A DNA stretch of 60,000 nucleotides, taken from NCBI GenBank assembly GCA_037447655.1, contig JBBHKE010000579.1:126001-186000 (forward strand), written 5' to 3'. Within the stretch, counting starts at the first letter, position 1, and each line of letters begins with the position of its first letter. The stretch is from Zygnema cylindricum. Its lineage: Eukaryota > Streptophyta > Zygnematophyceae > Zygnematales > Zygnemataceae. A program made the translations under genes and the position numbers. Below the pieces are notes generated by a model. It saw only the letters and a program-made list of their open reading frames with translations. It was not told where the DNA came from and did not search any database. Below are positions 11,500 through 21,783 of this stretch, piece after piece.

Positions 11500-12060
11500 C
11501 TAGAGTTTGGCATATCCCACACTTTGTGAAAATTGAGCCGGCCAGGGCTTCAATCGGCCTTCAATCTCAGACATACTAGGTGAAAAATTGAGCCAGCTAG
11601 GGCTCAAACCTGAGACCTTTCAATTAACCTATGAACGCACTAACCACTGTGCCACTACCTCGATGTTCAACCTTGTGGGTCCGTACCCATTTATTATGGG
11701 CGCCTTCAATTATAAACTTTCCACATTGTACCCTGTATTGAGCCGACATCCACGAGCCAATCGAACCCTGTCCCCAACTACATGGTCTGTTAATTAATCC
11801 GCAATCTTGCTATCTCTAATACTATGGTAGAGTTCCGTGAAATCCGGGATTCGGCATGTCCCACACTGGGGAAAATTGAGTCGGCTAAAGCTCAAACCTA
11901 GGACCTTTCATTTGAGCTGTGAGGCACTAACCACTGCCAACAACTTCGTGTTGAGCTAAGCAAGTCCGTACCCATTTTTTTAGGGTGGCTTCGAGTATGG
12001 ACTTTCCATATCCTATCCTGTATCCTACGGGCATCCACGTGCCAATCCAATGCAAACAAA
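11500..12060 (-). repeat. Two head-to-tail copies of a tRNA-derived SINE-like repeat
   Basis: Read on the minus strand, the first unit has TGGCACAGTGG at 11654-11644, matching the Pol III A-box TRGCNNAGYGG, and GGTTTGAGCCC at 11610-11600, close to the B-box GGTTCGANTCC, with about 33 bp between them as in tRNA genes. A second diverged unit (about 11855-12060) repeats the same order, with the A-box damaged (TTGGCAGTGG). Homology between units extends beyond the tRNA-like head on both sides ('GTCCGTACCCATTT', 'CATCCACG.GCCAATC'). No cloverleaf is complete, so this is not a tRNA gene. Confidence 0.55.
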
Positions 12061-12255
12061 CCTCATGTTGATGCTGATGAGTCCTTCATTTTATATTTAA
12101 GTGTGGTCGGAACACATCGCGGTATTAAACGACTCATCTTGCTTGCTTTTACTCTACAACCTTACAAGTTATAAGTAACTATTTAGGTGAAATGGAATCT
12201 TTTTATCTCATGACCAATTAAATATTTTTGGGAATTGGGGTCTTTGTTTACCAAG

Positions 12256-12469
12256 GCAATATTACAGACTTCGGCTTGCTAAACGACAACCTTGCCACTG
12301 TGATTGGCGTTACCGATAACAACGAAATTGTGGGAACTCAAGGGTACATGCAGATCTCGGACAAAAATAATGACGCTTCTGGAAAAACGAAAATTGCCGG
12401 AACTCCAGGATACATTGATCCTGCATATTTGAAAACATCCCTCGTTTCTTCAAAAAGCGATGTGTACAG
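12256..12469 (+). pseudogene. Receptor-like kinase fragment: DFG and activation-segment exon
   Basis: The frame reads NITDFGLLNDNLATVIGVTD, and later TKIAGTPGYIDPAYLKTSLV and SSKSDVYR. This is kinase subdomains VII-IX: the Mg-binding D-F-G at 12267-12275, the 'AGTPGYIDPAY' P+1/APE region, and 'KSDVYS', standard in plant RLKs. The exon ends at TACAG/gtaaaa (GT at 12470), and phase 2 joining to 12728 gives YSFGVVL in frame. Inside the exon a second, imperfect 'IVGTQGYM' precedes 'IAGTPGYI', so the activation segment is partly duplicated. At the 5' side, the AG at 12254-12255 joined to the previous exon leaves the frame one base short, suggesting a 1 bp loss. Confidence 0.8.
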
Positions 12470-12727
12470 GTAAAAAAAATCCTGTCCTTGTTGTAGGACG
12501 GTGATTGGTGATTCAAATGATGACATCAGGTATTGGGAAGCATGTGTGGCATGTGTGACAATTTTTTCCTTTTTTGGGTTTTTTTAGGTTGTTTTTGGAG
12601 GTGAATATTAATATAAGGCTCAACAAGAAGCTCTAGAAAACTCCTACTATCTTTCGTTTGATATGTAGAGTCGAGGAGACTTTTTTTTCCTAATCGACTC
12701 TTTTTTTGGTGAATGCATGAAATGAAG

Positions 12728-12815
12728 CTTTGGAGTGGTCCTTTTTGAACTTATCACCGGTAGGAGAGCCCTTATGAAGGACGACTTGGCTCCAGAAGAC
12801 GATCCCACTTTGGAC
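12728..12815 (+). pseudogene. Receptor-like kinase fragment: subdomain IX exon, first copy
   Basis: C TTT GGA GTG... translates to FGVVLFELITGRRALMKDDL then APEDDPTLD, kinase subdomain IX (after SDVYS). The acceptor AAG at 12725-12727 is in phase with the previous exon. The exon is cut at 12816/12817 by the TGTAGAAATC start of the Copia-B LTR. The last 78 bp (12738-12815) recur at 19231-19308 beyond Copia-B with about ten substitutions. Confidence 0.8.
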
Positions 12816-12816
12816 A

Positions 12817-13882
12817 TGTAGAAATCAATGGTTATTTCATTATTTTCTAGGTCTAAATTGGAATATAGAAAGAAGCCGAGGAAGTCTGCCTCTAACTTCT
12901 CTCTCAAACTCCCACACTTGTTGCAGTCATTGAGAAGTTGGAGAGGAAGCTAGAGCCATGGCTACCTAGGCTATCCAGAGGTTTACGGAAAATAGATTAT
13001 TCTATTTATAGATAGGAATGTTTATCTACTAAAAGGTATATGTCCGTGACAGGATTTGATCCTGACACCTGCCGACCGTTAAAGCACCGGTAGCCAGTAG
13101 TCTTAGGCGTTAAGGCTAGAAGTTCCGACACATACTATTAGGTTTGATTTCTATTTATATGTTACGACGTTGGAAAATTCATTTAACGGCGGATGTTAAC
13201 GGTTACATAGAACTTGTTATGTAAACCTACGGATTACAATAGGTACAAGAAACAAGTACCGCGCATTTTGTTTCTTTTACGAAACAAATATCGCGCATGT
13301 ATTTATGACAGCTCCGATTGAAATCTGCATTTAATCGGACGACCGGGAAGAAAGCAGAGATCGCGGAAGAGTTTCTCCGCGGTTTATGGTTATCGCACCA
13401 TCGGATGACACGTGGCAAAATTGCGTTGGATCGCGGTATCTACGGGGATTACGACACCGAATCCGGATATGACATGTGTCGACATTAAGGCCATGTCGTA
13501 CAATTTCCATACATAAAGTACACTGGCGGCTATACATTTATGTACGACAGTTTAATATAATTGGTGCCGTACACTAGTAGATAGTGTTTGTGAGAGAGAT
13601 AGGACTTAGAAAAATTGGTAGATAGGACCCTTTCTCCCAGAGAGCTTTAGTACAAAAGGTCAACTTTGACCCTCCATAACTTACTGCTCAGGGGAAGAAA
13701 TTCCGAGATTCTTTTTTCTATCGACTCACGGGAGTTTGGCCTTCACACGGGTGAAGTTGGTTAGAGTTTTTTGTCTACCAGGGTGGCAGTTGTTCTTCCT
13801 GAAACACAAAGGGGTCAGGGTTATCTTAGAGGCTTCTTCGAAGCAATCCACTCTGAGGACTTAATGAGGTGTCAGATTTTCA
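12817..13882 (+). repeat. Copia-B 5' LTR
   Basis: Starts TGTAGAAATC and ends GATTTTCA, two bases before TTATGGGCCCACC. Contains GGATTTGATCC at 13052-13062, a Pol III B-box-like sequence antisense to the element. Last 14 bases encode the start region of gag (GTG TCA GAT TTT), whose ATG seems mutated to GTG at 13869. Confidence 0.8.
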
Positions 13883-15012
13883 GGTTATGGGCCCACCCTC
13901 TAGGGTACCAATCTTTAATGGAACTGGCTTCATATATTGGGAAAGTATGATGATAGGAGCTCTATGCGAAAAAAGTTTTTGGGGGATAGTGAGTGGACGA
14001 TTGGGGCGTCCATCAAGTCTTGGAATACCTCAGGGTTTTAATGAAGGAGATTCTCAAAGAAAGCAAGTCCATCTTCAACGCAGGAGATAAAGGAAGGAGA
14101 GGTGGTGGACAAAGGAGCGGAGAAGGAGACGACCATCCCAATAGCAACCGGTTCAGCATTCATGTCACCTATTCCAAGGAACGAGGAGAATGATACTAAA
14201 CCTAGGATTTCAACAATATGGCGGCAAAGCACTTCATCCTACGCCATCTTACTCAAGGACTTGCATGTCCTCATTTGCAAGTAGAAAGCGCATCCGATCT
14301 GTGGATGGCTTTCATAGAGATGTACCAAAGTGGTACGATTTAGCAACAACAGTTCGCTGATTAGAAAGTTAACGAATATGTATACAAAGGGGGGAAAATG
14401 TTAGATTTTTGCAATGAGCTTGCTACACTCTTCATGGAGCTAGAGAGTGCGATAAAAGATTTTAGTGAAAAAGAAAAGGTTAACTGTTCAGTGATGAAGT
14501 TACCCGATGAGTTCGAGAACATAGTCAACCGTGTGCAGGACTTACCGGACTCAAGGTGGATATGGAACTCAGTGTTAGGGATGATTCTCGTTCGGGAGAA
14601 TACGATTGAGATCCGAAGGGGAGGAAAGAGTGGCCAAGCCTTGGCAACTTGGACCGATTGGAGGAACAAGGATTCTCGGAAACTGGTCGGAAGCTACGGG
14701 GGAAGGGAGTAGAAAAATCAGACCGACGAGTTTGAACCAAGGGCTCCCAAAGGTTTATGTCATTTTTGTAAGAAACTGGGGCACTATATGGCAGAGTGCA
14801 CTAAGCTAACCAAACTTCGGTTAAAGGAGGGGCAGACCAGTGGTACCCCGAGAGGAAAGAAAAAGGCCATTGTGACACAGGTACATGAGGCGGAATCTGA
14901 GGACGAGGACTATGAGCTCCTTTTGGATGAGGAGTTGGAGGCGAAAAAAGAGGTCAAAATTCCACGAAGGCATATATGTGCTTACGATGGATTGAAAGGT
15001 GAAGCAAGCTAG
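13869..15012 (+). pseudogene. Copia-B gag with intact CCHC knuckle
   Basis: Begins SDFQVMGPPSRVPIFNGTGF then IYWESMMIGALCEKSFWGIV, the N-terminus of copia Gag ('VPIFNG..F.YW'). Frame shifts occur around 14090-14400; the UBN2 core returns as LDFCNELATLFMELESAI and KLPDEFENIVNRVQDL (14398-14712). A zinc knuckle CHFCKKLGHYMAEC is intact at about 14759-14800, followed by acidic DEDYELLLDEELEAKKE. The segment ends at TAG 15010-15012 just before the protease. The natural start would be the mutated GTG in the LTR or the ATG inside the primer site (MGPPSRV). Confidence 0.75.
13885..13897 (+). promoter_or_regulatory. Copia-B primer-binding site for a tRNA-iMet anticodon half
   Basis: TTATGGGCCCACC starts two bases after the LTR end. 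It is the exact complement of the anticodon stem-loop of plant initiator tRNA-Met (GGTGGGCCCATAA). It is not the usual TGGTATCAGAGC site for the tRNA 3' end. The same 13-mer occurs at the matching place in Copia-G. Confidence 0.75.
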
Positions 15013-17273
15013 ATTATAGATTCAGGTGCCTCCATGCACATGTGTAGGGATAGGCACCTGTTCACTAAGATAAGAAAGATTCCCACCGTAGAGATAGAGT
15101 ACAGGGATAGTAAGATAGTCACCACTACTCTTGTGGGATCGGTAGGTCTGAAAGTGTTAGTAAAAAGAAAGACATCCATAGTAACATTCTCCGATGTATT
15201 GTTTATTTCGGAGCTGAACAAATACCTCATCTCTACATCTGTATTAGATGATAAAGGTTTTTTTACTAGCATTAGGGAAGGAGTCTTTACTGCTAGTTTT
15301 GAGGAGGATGTATATTTCATTGCTGAGAAAGGTAGCCATGGGATGTTTAGGTTGGTTTTAAGTAACGAAAAGAAGAAACTTTATTATGCTGGTGTTCATG
15401 ATATTATGATGTGGCATTAGAGGCTTGGGCATGTGAATCTAGACAAGTTAAGAGGGATGAAAAAATGGGAGTGGTGGAAGGGATTAAGTTCAGTGAGAGT
15501 GATAATATAAGTGATTGTTGTGGATGTGCTCAAGGTAAAACACACAGATTACCATTTCCTAAAACAGCCACCTATAAAGGAGAAAAAATTCTAGATCTAG
15601 TACACACAGATATTTGGGGACCGGCTAAAGTGCCCTCACCGGGGGAGAAGAGATTTATGATGACAATCATTGATGATTGGTCTTGGTATTCCCGAGTGTA
15701 TTTTTTGAAAAACAAGTCTGAAGCTCAGGATTGTTTTAGACAATATAAAGCATGGAGCGAAAAACTCCATGAAACTCCAATCAAGAGAATAAGGAGTGAC
15801 AATTGTGGAGAGTATACTTCTAACCAGTTTGAGGATTTTTTGAGGGAAGATGGGGTCCAACACCAAAAGAGAGTTCCAGAAAACCCGGAACAGAATGGGG
15901 TAGCTGAAAGGTTAAATAGAACACTAAGTGATAGTGCTAGAAGTATGTTGTCAGATAAGAAGATAGGAAAAAGGTTTTGGGCATAAGTAATGAACTATGC
16001 TAATTACCTCAAAAATAGAGTTATTACATCAGCTATAAAAGATCAAACACCTTATGAGGGATGGACAGGCCGGAAACCAGACATATCTCACTTAAAGGTT
16101 TTCGGCAGTCAAGTATCCAGTCTAGATACAGATCGATCTAATTGGAAGCTAGATCCCAAAGGAAAACCAGGATACTTATTAGGATATGATGAGGATGTTA
16201 AAGGATATAGAGTTTATGATCTAAAAATGGAAGATATAATCTTAGTAAAGCATCTAGTAGTTATGGATGAAAGAAAGTTTGTGGATCCCTTCAAATATAC
16301 AAAGTCGGTAAAAATCAGATTTGAGTCAGAAAATTCCGATGACTTTGAGCTTCCTAACTATCTAGGTTTTAGAAAAGATGACATTCTTGCAGGTACAAAT
16401 CAGACCGAAAAAGACTCGGCTGTGGAAACTCCAGTGACAACTCTACCCAAAGCGGAAGACGTGGTGGAAATTGATTCGGAATCAAGGGATAGGGGAGAAG
16501 CCGAGTTTGTTCAAAAGAATCCACGAGAACCATCTATTCCGGCCTCAAATTTTGAGGGGGGAAGGAGAAGTTGCAAAATACTCCAAGAAAAACAGGTTAA
16601 TAACAAGGTAACTAAACTATCTTATCAAGATGAACCTCAAACTTATGGAGAGGCGATGACTTATCCAAAAAGAAATCGGTGGAAGATAACCATCAATGAG
16701 GAGATGGCCTCAATTATGGCAACCGATACTTGGGAGCTGGTGGATTGTCCACCTAACCGAAAACCAAACGGTTGTAAGTGGGTTTTCAAATTAAAACTGA
16801 ACCCAGATAACACAATCGAGCGCTACAAGGCCCGACTAGTGGCAAAGGGATTTACACAAAAGGAGGGAATTGACTACGAAGAAACCTTTGCCCCGGTGGT
16901 CAGATTTCCCTCCGTCCGCATACTTCTCAGCCTGGCAGCAGCGGAAGACATGGAAGTGCACCAGATGGACATCAAAACAGCCTTTTTGCATGGAGAATTG
17001 GAAGAGGAGATCTTCATGCGACAACCCGAAGGGTTTGTGGAGGAAGGAGAGGAGAGTAAGGTATGCCTACTGATTAAATCTCTTTATGGTTTGAAACAGG
17101 CGCCTCGACAGTGGAATAAGAAGCTTGATGAGTTTCTTACTGGTGTGGGATATATCCGGATCAGCTCAGATCACTCAATCTATGTTTTCGAATATGAGGA
17201 AGGTTTTATATTTATTGGAATTTATGTTGATGATTTGCTTGTTTTAAGTAAATCAATGGAAAAAATTAATTAA
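15013..17273 (+). pseudogene. Copia-B protease, integrase and reverse transcriptase
   Basis: Protease IIDSGASMHMC lies right after the stop at 15010. The pre-integrase zinc region has MMWH*RLGHV, with a stop at 15417. The integrase core has all three acidic residues: HTDIWGP (about 15606), RSDNCGEY (about 15797) and NGVAERLNRTL (about 15897). A TAA at 15984 splits the core from the C-part SHLKVFGSQ (15990 on). RT shows KWVFKLKLNPDNTIERYKAR, QMDIKTAFLHGELEEEIF, SLYGLKQAPRQWNKK and an intact YVDD at about 17226-17237. TAA at 17271 interrupts after SKSMEKIN. With about four stops suppressed the polyprotein would be near complete, so it decayed recently. Confidence 0.85.
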
Positions 17274-18172
17274 CTGAAACCCGATATTAAAGGGAGATTT
17301 GAAATGAAGGATATGGGGGAAGCAAAATATATTTTGGGAATTCAAGTAGAGAGAGACCGAAAAAGAAAAATTATAAGATTGACTCAAAAGGAAGCAATAG
17401 GGAACATGTTTGAAAATTTCAAATGGATAAAGCTAATAGTTGTACAACTCCAATGGAGTTGAAGAAGGGAAGTAAGGGGAGTGAGGAAGAAGGAGTCATA
17501 GTCTTAGACGAGGAATTATCTCCTGAAGAACAGAAGTTCATGCAGACTATTCCTTACAGGCAAGTAGTGGGAAGTCTAATCTATTTTATGAATTGTACCC
17601 GGCCGGATTTAGCTATAGCTGTAGGAGTGCTGAGTAGAAGTCTAAATGCTCCCACTAAGAGGGATTGGGAGGCACCTAAGAGAGTCCTTAGATACTTGAT
17701 AGGAACTAAGGATCTACGGTTGCATTTGGGTGGGGAGAATACTGACATCACTACTTGGAGTGATGCCACTTATGGTGATGCTCTGATGAAGAGATGTACT
17801 TCTGGATATGTATTATATGTGTGTGATAGGGCTTGCTGTTGGAGTAGCAAACAGCAAAAGGTTATTGCTCAGTCCACCATAGAGGCTGAGTATATGGCCT
17901 CTTGCTTAGTTGTAAAAGAATTTATGTGGGTCAAATTTTTGCTTGGTGAGCTTGGTCACATTATGAGTGGTGTGCATAATTTTTTTTGTGAAAATCAGGC
18001 TGCAATCGCTATTTCTACAAATCCTAAACATCATTTTAAAGCTAAACACATGGACATTAGACTCAGCTTCGTTAGAGAGAAAGTAGAAAACAAAATAATC
18101 AGTTTAGAGTACCAACCAGATAGTGAGATGGTAGCAGATATGATGACCAATCTGTGCCTTCCCCTAAACTAA
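17274..18172 (+). pseudogene. Copia-B RT tail and RNase H
   Basis: RFEMKDMGEAKYILGIQVER (about 17297-17350) continues RT. After a frameshift near 17420, frame 17423-18172 carries PYRQVVGSLIYFMNCTRPDL and the RNase H core: TTWSDATYGDA (Asp), STIEAEYMASC (Glu), ENQAAIAI (the second-Asp position reads E-N) and KAKHMDIRLSFVRE. The frame ends NLCLPLN. Family members such as Copia-G read on through the purine tract into the LTR; here stops at 18211 and beyond prevent that. Confidence 0.8.
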
Positions 18173-18229
18173 TTTTCTGCAGGGAGAAGTGTAGTCTGAA
18201 ATTAAAGATTGACTAGAAAATAAGGTGAG

Positions 18230-19230
18230 TGTAGAAATCAATGGTTATTTCATTATTTTCTAGGTCTGAATTGGAATATAGAAAGAAGCCGAGGAAGTCT
18301 GCCTCTAACTTCTCTCTCAAACTCCCACACTTATTGCAGTCACTGAGAAGTTGGAGAGGATGCTAAAGCCATGGCTACCTAGGCTATACAGAGGTTTACG
18401 GGAAATAGATTATTCTATTTACAGATAGGAAGGTTTATCTACTAAAAGGTATATGTCGATGGTATGATTTGATCCTGACACCTGCTGACCGTTAAAGCAC
18501 CGGTAGCCGGTAGCCTTAGCCGCTAAAGCTAGAAGTTCCGACACATACTATTAGGTTTGATTTGTATTCATATGTTACGACGTTGGAAAATTCATTTAAC
18601 GGCGGATGTTTACGGCAACATAGAACCCGTTATGTAAACGTACGGATTACAATATGTATAAGAAACAAGTATCGCGCATTTTGTTTGTTTTACGAAACAA
18701 ATGCCGCGCATGTATTTATGACGGCTCTGATTGAAATTTGCATTTAATCGGACAACCGGGAAGAAAGCCAAGATCGCGGAAGAGTTTCTCGGCGGTTTAT
18801 GGTCATCGCACCATCGGATGACACGTGGCGAAATTACGTTGGATCGCGGTATCTCCGAGAATTACGGCACCGAATCTGGATATGACATGTGTCGACATTA
18901 AGGCCATGTCCTACAATTTCCGTACATAAAGTACACAGGCGGCTATACTTTTATGTACGACAGTTTAATATGATTGGTGCCGTACACGAGTAGATAGAGT
19001 TTGTGAGAGGGATAGGACTTAGAAAAATTGGTAGATAGAACCCTCTCTCCCAAAGAGTTTTTGTACAAAAGGTCAACTTTGACCCTCCATAACTTACTGC
19101 TCAGGGGAGCAAATTCAGAGATACTTTTTGCTATCAACTCAGGGGAGTCTTGCCTTCAGAAGGGTGAAGTTGGTTAGTGCTTTTTGTCTGCGAGGGTGGT
19201 AGTTGTTCTTGCTGAAACACAAAGGGGTCA
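18230..19230 (+). repeat. Copia-B 3' LTR, truncated at its 3' end
   Basis: Starts TGTAGAAATC after the purine tract AAAATAAGGTGAG and matches 12817-13817. It lacks the last 65 bp of the LTR (primer-proximal end, 13818-13882 in the 5' copy). Kinase exon sequence begins immediately after GGGGTCA. Confidence 0.85.
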
Positions 19231-19323
19231 GTCCTCTTTGAGCTTATCACCGGGAGGAGAGCGCTTGTGAAGGACGACTCGGCGCTGGAAGACGATCCCA
19301 CTTTGGATACTTTGGTGCACTGG
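19231..19323 (+). pseudogene. Receptor-like kinase fragment: subdomain IX exon, second copy
   Basis: VLFELITGRRALVKDDSALE then DDPTLDTLVHW repeats the exon cut at 12815 and continues eight codons further to a good donor, TGG/gtgagt (GT at 19324). It lacks the first ten exon bases and the acceptor. Differences from the first copy are about 10 in 78, more than between the Copia-B LTRs by eye. The two sides may therefore come from two kinase copies joined by recombination, not from one exon split by simple insertion. Confidence 0.75.
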
Positions 19324-19849
19324 GTGAGTGGAAACCGGAGGCAAATTAGACCCGTTTTGACAGGCAATTAAGTTTCTGTGGTTGTCTCCAAATGTGATTG
19401 TTTCCTTTTCCTTTTTGCATCACAATTTTGGATTTTGTTTGCTGGTTCCTCAATGTCTGTTAAAGTAAGGAATCCTCTCAATTTCTTTATGTTCTGGAAC
19501 CAACAACACTTTGGAAACGATGTCATGTCTCACATTTAATGAGCTTCTTTGTAAGTGTTTATCGATGTCAAAAAGAAATTTGTAAACAAGTTATTTCAAA
19601 ACCTTTAAATATTTTGGACACATAAGATATAATAATATAAATTGTTTTTTGTTCGACAGGGTGGACACGGGTATATTTTATAAGCCTTTCTCTGATGCTT
19701 ACAGTCTGTTTTGGAAGTTCTTCATGACTTCATTAGATATCAGTACTAACTTCAGTATCTATACCATCCCCTTTAAGCCCAAAAAATGGACCATATGTAA
19801 ATGGATGCAAATATCAACTAATTACAGAAACATGAATGTTTATTCACAG
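19324..19849. other. Kinase intron(s)
   Basis: AT-rich DNA between good splice signals (donor GTGAGT 19324; acceptor TTCACAG 19843-19849). A second strong acceptor, TTGTTCGACAG, ends at 19660, and frame 19649-19894 is open, so a small extra exon near 19661-19700 is possible but shows no kinase motif. Confidence 0.4.
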
Positions 19850-20164
19850 ATTCAACCTCACGCGAAAAACATTGAATCGATTGTCGATCCCTAGTTGGGT
19901 GGAATGTACCATAAAGAGGCTCAACTCACACGATTGGGTATTATCTGCACCGAGAAGGATCTGGAAAACCGCCCATCCATGGAGGAAGTTGCCCAACTTT
20001 TAGCACAAATAAAAAATACAATGCTGGATAAACAAGCCATGGATTTGGACGATATTGATGTACGGGGGACTGGCGTTACTTCCCCGAAACGGTATCCAAT
20101 CATTATGGGGTCTTCTGATTTGACCTTCATTGTGCCCATGTCACAAACCGTTGGGCCTCGGTAG
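19850..20164 (+). pseudogene. Receptor-like kinase fragment: C-lobe end exon with an in-frame stop
   Basis: The frame reads IQPHAKNIESIVDP*LGGMY then HKEAQLTRLGIICTEKDLEN and RPSMEEVAQLL, kinase subdomains X-XI. The invariant arginine is in ENRPSM, and 'IVDP.LGG' is the usual RLK block before it. A TAG at 19892-19894 replaces one residue of that block. A 60-residue tail (DLDDIDVRGTGVTSPKRYPI on) ends at TAG 20162-20164, probably the native stop. With the acceptor defect at 2113, the split exon and this stop, the gene is a pseudogene. Confidence 0.8.
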
Positions 20165-20697
20165 GATCTCTAATGCCCTAGTATAACTTATTTTCAGATA
20201 TTTGGTTATAAGCATAGTCACTGGTTTTATTAGGAGAACATTCACCACTCGAGAATATCCACCATTCGTAAATATTTGGGCGAGAATATTCGGCAACTAT
20301 TTGTTTCCCATATTCACAGTACCATTATTGGGTGGATTTTTTTTTTCTTATGATTGAAGAATATAAATATCTATTATGCATTAGTTTTTTGGAGAGTAGC
20401 CTCAAGTCCAGTTCATAGGAAGACAATTAGAATAAAAACGGTTGCCTTTAAATCGGAGAAAGGGAGTCCGAGCTTCTGAAAAAATGGATAAGAAAACATT
20501 GTCGAGAAACATCCTTCTTTTTCTTATGTTTTTTTTACTGTTCCATCAACTGTTTATGATGATATAGTACAAAACTACAATGTGCATGTACCATTTATAC
20601 CACACGAAAAAAAATTGTGACGAGTTCAACGTTACGTTATTGTGGTCCACAAAAGGACAAAATCTTGAAGCTGTGGGGAACATTTGAAGTTCATGTT
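20165..20697. other. 3' flank of the kinase pseudogene
   Basis: Non-coding. Short repeated GAGAATAT(C/T)C motifs occur at 20236-20310. No gene, LTR or RNA feature recognised. Confidence 0.4.
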
Positions 20698-21780
20698 CCT
20701 AATGTTTGGAAATTCACTAACACAAGTGACTATGGTTTGTGACTTTGGATGCTGAGTACGACCTCTTTTGAATCCCTCGAATCATAATTATTGTAAACAA
20801 AATTTATTCCTTTGAAAAGGTTTGGCAAGGTTCTCTACCTTTACCTCATTCCCTTTCCCTCACTTCTTTGCCCTCTCCCACTACCCCAATTTGACCTTCT
20901 CCTACTACCTTTTATGTTTTTTTAATTCGTTTTCAATTTTTCATGTCTTCCATACCTACTCTTGTTTTCTATTCTTGCTTGTAATCTCTTTGGGCGACCA
21001 TCTCTTCTGAAGAAATTGTAAAATGCAAAGTTTGTGGTAAAAAAGAATGCACCTTTTACTAAGGCTACATTAGAACGAGGAAAATTTAATTCATTACAGT
21101 TTGTTGGTGAATAATTTAGAAAAGGCATCGAGTGTTGATAATAATAACAAAAACGATAATTTAAGATTCTTTCAGAATGTGCGATCCTAATCTATTTAAG
21201 TACATGGAAGATGATAACCATTGCTTTAAAGGACATGATATCCATTCCTTGAAAATAACACGAAACATGAAAATAATAATGTAAGACAACCATTAAATAT
21301 TATTATATTTAACAATGTAAAAAGTGGCCTGTATATGTGTCATCTAGACAGTGGAACACCATGACATTGCACATTGAAAGATCATTGCAATATGATGTAT
21401 GTAAGAATGGCAATTATTAGTAGAATAACCGTTAAAAACGGAAAATCCCAAGTGTTGAAACCATCCCAAGTGTTAAAGTGTTTTCCCCTCCGGAATATCC
21501 GCAAGCACTAGATTGGGTATTGTATGACTTCGTGACTTCAATAGCGTTGAAAACTTACAATGCCTCTTGTACCTAAATTGCCTTTTGTTCAAATCGCACG
21601 TTTTTTGAAAAGGGTGAAAGGTCAACCCAACAATACCCGAGGTGAAATTCTAGAGTTAGGATGGCAAACCGTGTTGGCTTCATATACCGGATGTGACTCC
21701 GGACGTGATGTAGTCTAGGAATCGTCAAATTGACCGCCGCTTCGAAAACATCAATGACGATGAAAATTGAAGACAGAGTC
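20698..21780. repeat. Left arm of a long inverted repeat
   Basis: Reverse complement of 27837-29664 plus 35742-35810, in order and with roughly 80-90% identity by eye. Anchors: TTTGGATGCTGAGTACGACC (20746) to 35748-35767; AATCCCTCGAATC (20771) to 29646-29658; CCCTTTCCCTCACTTCTT (20851) to about 29553-29570; TCAGAATGTGCGATCCTAAT (21173) to about 28742-28761; AATATCCGCAAGCACT (21502) to about 28096-28111. No coding family is recognised in it. Confidence 0.85.
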
Positions 21781-21783
21781 AGC

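Larger units (their letters stand above)
12817..19230 (+). mobile_element. Copia-B: Ty1/copia retrotransposon inside a kinase exon
   Basis: LTR-gag-protease-integrase-RT-RNase H-LTR, all on the plus strand. The LTRs start TGTAGAAATC at 12817 and 18230. The 5' LTR runs to 13882 (1,066 bp). The 3' copy stops matching at 19230, 65 bp short, and kinase exon follows directly. The pair differ by a few percent. The reading frame is nearly continuous over long stretches (15990-17273 is 427 codons), but in-frame stops exist at 15010, 15417, 15984 and 17271, plus a frameshift near 17420. No 5 bp target duplication is found because the 3' edge is lost. Confidence 0.9.

Noticed and set aside
11600-11655. 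tRNA gene on the minus strand
   Set aside because: A- and B-boxes are present but no complete cloverleaf or acceptor stem can be drawn; repeat context points to a SINE.
19225-19240. LTR-supplied AG (GGGGTCAG) as a new acceptor rescuing the kinase exon after Copia-B
   Set aside because: Joining the DFG exon to it gives the wrong phase and an immediate stop.
20995-21060. Possible BED-type zinc finger (VKCKVCGKK) in the left inverted-repeat arm
   Set aside because: Only one Cys pair, immediate stop, and the Cys pair is lost in the right arm; insufficient for a transposase call.
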